Source of the DNA: Acidobacteriota bacterium
Lineage (GTDB): Bacteria; Acidobacteriota; Vicinamibacteria; Vicinamibacterales; Fen-181
Reading direction: 5' to 3'
Assembly: GCA_003157675.1 (NCBI GenBank)
Contig: PMKG01000051.1
Span: 1 to 6,564 of the forward strand
DNA: 6,564 nucleotides
Below are positions 5,184 through 6,564 of the stretch, piece after piece; position 1 is the first letter of the stretch; each line of letters opens with the position of its first letter. Below the pieces are notes generated by a model that saw only the letters and a list, made by a program, of their open reading frames with translations, made no database searches and was not told the origin of the DNA. Made by a program: the position numbers and the translations under genes.

Positions 5184-6564
5184 TTATCGACCGGCCTCGG
5201 CCGCCATTCGTCGCGCCTCCTCGAAGTCGGGCTTGAGTTCGAGCGCCTTGCGGAATGCCGTGGCGGCTGCCGCGCGGTTGCCGGTGCGCAGGCGCGCAAG
5301 GCCGAGGTTGAACCAAATGAGCGGATCCTTGGGCGCGAGCGACGATGCGCGCTCGAAGGCCGTCGCGGCGCCCGCGAAGTCGCCGAGGCCGCCGAGCAGC
5401 ATGCCCCGCTGGTTGTGCGCGTCGCTCGAATCGGCGTCGAGCTTGAGCGCGGCGTCCGCCTCGCGCAGCGCGAGGCGCGGGTCGCCCATGTCGCGATAGA
5501 TCGACGAGAGGTTCATGCGCACGTCGAAGTCGTCGGGCTGGAGATCGCGCGCCCTCTCGTATTCCCTGCGCGCGGTCGGCAGGTCGCGGCGGATCCGCGC
5601 GACGTAGCCGAGGTGGGAGTGGAACTGGAAGTTGTCCGGGTCGCGCTCGAGCCCCTTTTGCAGCGTCGCGACGGCCGCGTCGTACTGCTTGAGCGCGACG
5701 CGCGTCTTGGCGAGTTCGATATACGACGGCGTGTAGGTCGGCAGCTTCCGGATCGCATCCTCCAAAGCGTTGGCCGCGCCCGGATAATCGCCAAGCCTCA
5801 TGTAGGCCTTGCCGAGATAGAAACTGACGTCGAAGCCGCCGCGTCCCGAGTCGACAATCGCCTTGAGGCTCCGCGCCGCGGTGCGCACATCGCCGCGGTC
5901 GTACGCCTCGAGCGCGACGCGCACGGCCTTGCCGTACGAAGAGAACTCCGCGATCGTGTCCTTCGGATCAGCACCGCTGAACGCCGCGTTGCCGGGGCCG
6001 CTCACGTAGCCCAGGCTCGCCAGCCGCTGCAGCGTCGCCGGGTCGAGCTTCGCTGTGGCGTCGGAGACGACGGCCGATTCGGCGCTGCCGCCCATCGTGT
6101 CGAGCAGCCGCGACCGCAGCGAGGCCGCACGCCGCCCTTCGGCGGCGAACAGGTTGTTCCGTTCGCCGGGATCGCGCGTGAGGTCGTAGAGCTCGGGCCG
6201 CGGGGCCTGGATGTACTTCCAACCGTCCATGCGGATCGAGCGTAGCTCACTCCACCCGAAGTGGATGCGCGGGAAGAGGCTCTCCGAATATGCCGGCGCG
6301 GGATCGCGGTGCACGCCGGCGATGTCCGGCATCAACGAGCGGCCGGGCAGGCCGGCGGCCGGCGGCAGGCCCGCCAGGTCCAGGATCGTGGGCACGAGGT
6401 CCACGCGCAGGGTGATCCCCGGCACGCGCGCGCCCTCGGGCAGCACGTCCGGCAGCCGCATGACCAGCGGAATGTGCAGCGTGCAGTCATACAGGCCGTG
6501 GTGGTCGAAGTAGCACTCGTGATCCGCCAGCGTCTCGCCATGGTCGGAATTGATGACCAGCAGC
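5184..6564 (-). CDS. Sulfatase-superfamily protein with C-terminal TPR array (5' end beyond window)
   Basis: The frame stays open to the right edge, giving 459 visible residues; the start and the catalytic Cys/Ser region are outside the window. Visible residues 1-34 carry the metal-binding motif SDHGE (D7, H8) and FDHHGLYD (H21/H22), then HIPLVMRLPD, typical of the C-terminal part of type I sulfatases and related alkaline-phosphatase-superfamily enzymes. The family-typical ELYDLTRDPGERNNL lies near 124-138. After a linker containing LASLGYVSG (182-190), seven consecutive 34-residue units follow (about 210-447). The first is degenerate and the other six are regular TPRs with the usual small residues at positions 8 and 20 and often Pro at 32. 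A short tail ends in MAAEAGR. The TPRs probably bind a partner protein. Sulfatase versus phospho-transferase activity cannot be settled without the N-terminus, and signal peptide status is unknown. The TAA stop is at 5184-5186, about 230 bases before the TonB receptor start. This fused architecture recurs in Acidobacteriota. Confidence 0.88.
   Translation of the reverse strand, partial: LLVINSDHGETLADHECYFDHHGLYDCTLHIPLVMRLPDVLPEGARVPGITLRVDLVPTILDLAGLPPAAGLPGRSLMPDIAGVHRDPAPAYSESLFPRIHFGWSELRSIRMDGWKYIQAPRPELYDLTRDPGERNNLFAAEGRRAASLRSRLLDTMGGSAESAVVSDATAKLDPATLQRLASLGYVSGPGNAAFSGADPKDTIAEFSSYGKAVRVALEAYDRGDVRTAARSLKAIVDSGRGGFDVSFYLGKAYMRLGDYPGAANALEDAIRKLPTYTPSYIELAKTRVALKQYDAAVATLQKGLERDPDNFQFHSHLGYVARIRRDLPTARREYERARDLQPDDFDVRMNLSSIYRDMGDPRLALREADAALKLDADSSDAHNQRGMLLGGLGDFAGAATAFERASSLAPKDPLIWFNLGLARLRTGNRAAAATAFRKALELKPDFEEARRMAAEAGR

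Noticed and set aside
5148..6245. A 365-codon open frame on + opposite the sulfatase-TPR gene
   Set aside because: Composition typical of antisense frames in GC-rich DNA; the minus strand encodes regular 34-residue TPRs.
1..6564. CRISPR array, tRNA, rRNA, integrase or transposase
   Set aside because: No regularly spaced direct repeats, cloverleaf-like segments, rRNA motifs or recombinase motifs were seen on either strand.

Overview
The window is GC-rich throughout, apart from a less GC-rich stretch near 5070-5170. It reads as a piece of a Gram-negative chromosome, most likely an Acidobacteriota (Vicinamibacteria-like) genome or metagenome bin. That placement is an inference from gene content: a large TonB-dependent receptor with an N-terminal carboxypeptidase-regulatory-like domain (the Oar-like type expanded in Acidobacteriota), a sulfatase-superfamily enzyme fused to a long TPR tail, and a small secreted protein of a style common in that phylum. 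No rRNA or marker gene is present to prove it.

Layout. Positions 1-24 carry what may be the last codons of a + strand gene. Positions 32-96 hold an imperfect inverted repeat with an inner hairpin, resembling a REP/MITE-type element. After a leader of about 230 bases without a recognisable gene, a small exported protein of 128 aa is encoded on + (334-720). A convergent intergenic region (721-923) follows, with a hairpin near each end. The rest of the window is a minus-strand block, read from right to left: the C-terminal 459 residues of a sulfatase-TPR fusion (5184 to the right edge), a promoter-like intergenic region with a large inverted repeat (4953-5183), a 925-aa TonB-dependent receptor (2175-4952), a strong intrinsic terminator (2095-2126), and an enolase-superfamily enzyme of the o-succinylbenzoate synthase / N-succinylamino acid racemase type (924-2075).

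How the genes work together. The receptor and the small protein both have clear signal peptides. The receptor should act in the outer membrane. The sulfatase-superfamily protein may process a sulfated or phosphorylated substrate. The MenC/NSAR enzyme is cytoplasmic and works either in menaquinone synthesis or in N-succinylamino acid metabolism. The minus-strand genes share direction, but the spacers (231 and 99 bases), the terminator and the promoter-like signals argue against one tight operon. I see no mobile element with a transposase, no CRISPR array, no tRNA or rRNA, and no clearly novel multi-gene system. The most notable items are the structured non-coding elements and an unusual aspartate in an active-site loop of the MenC/NSAR enzyme.
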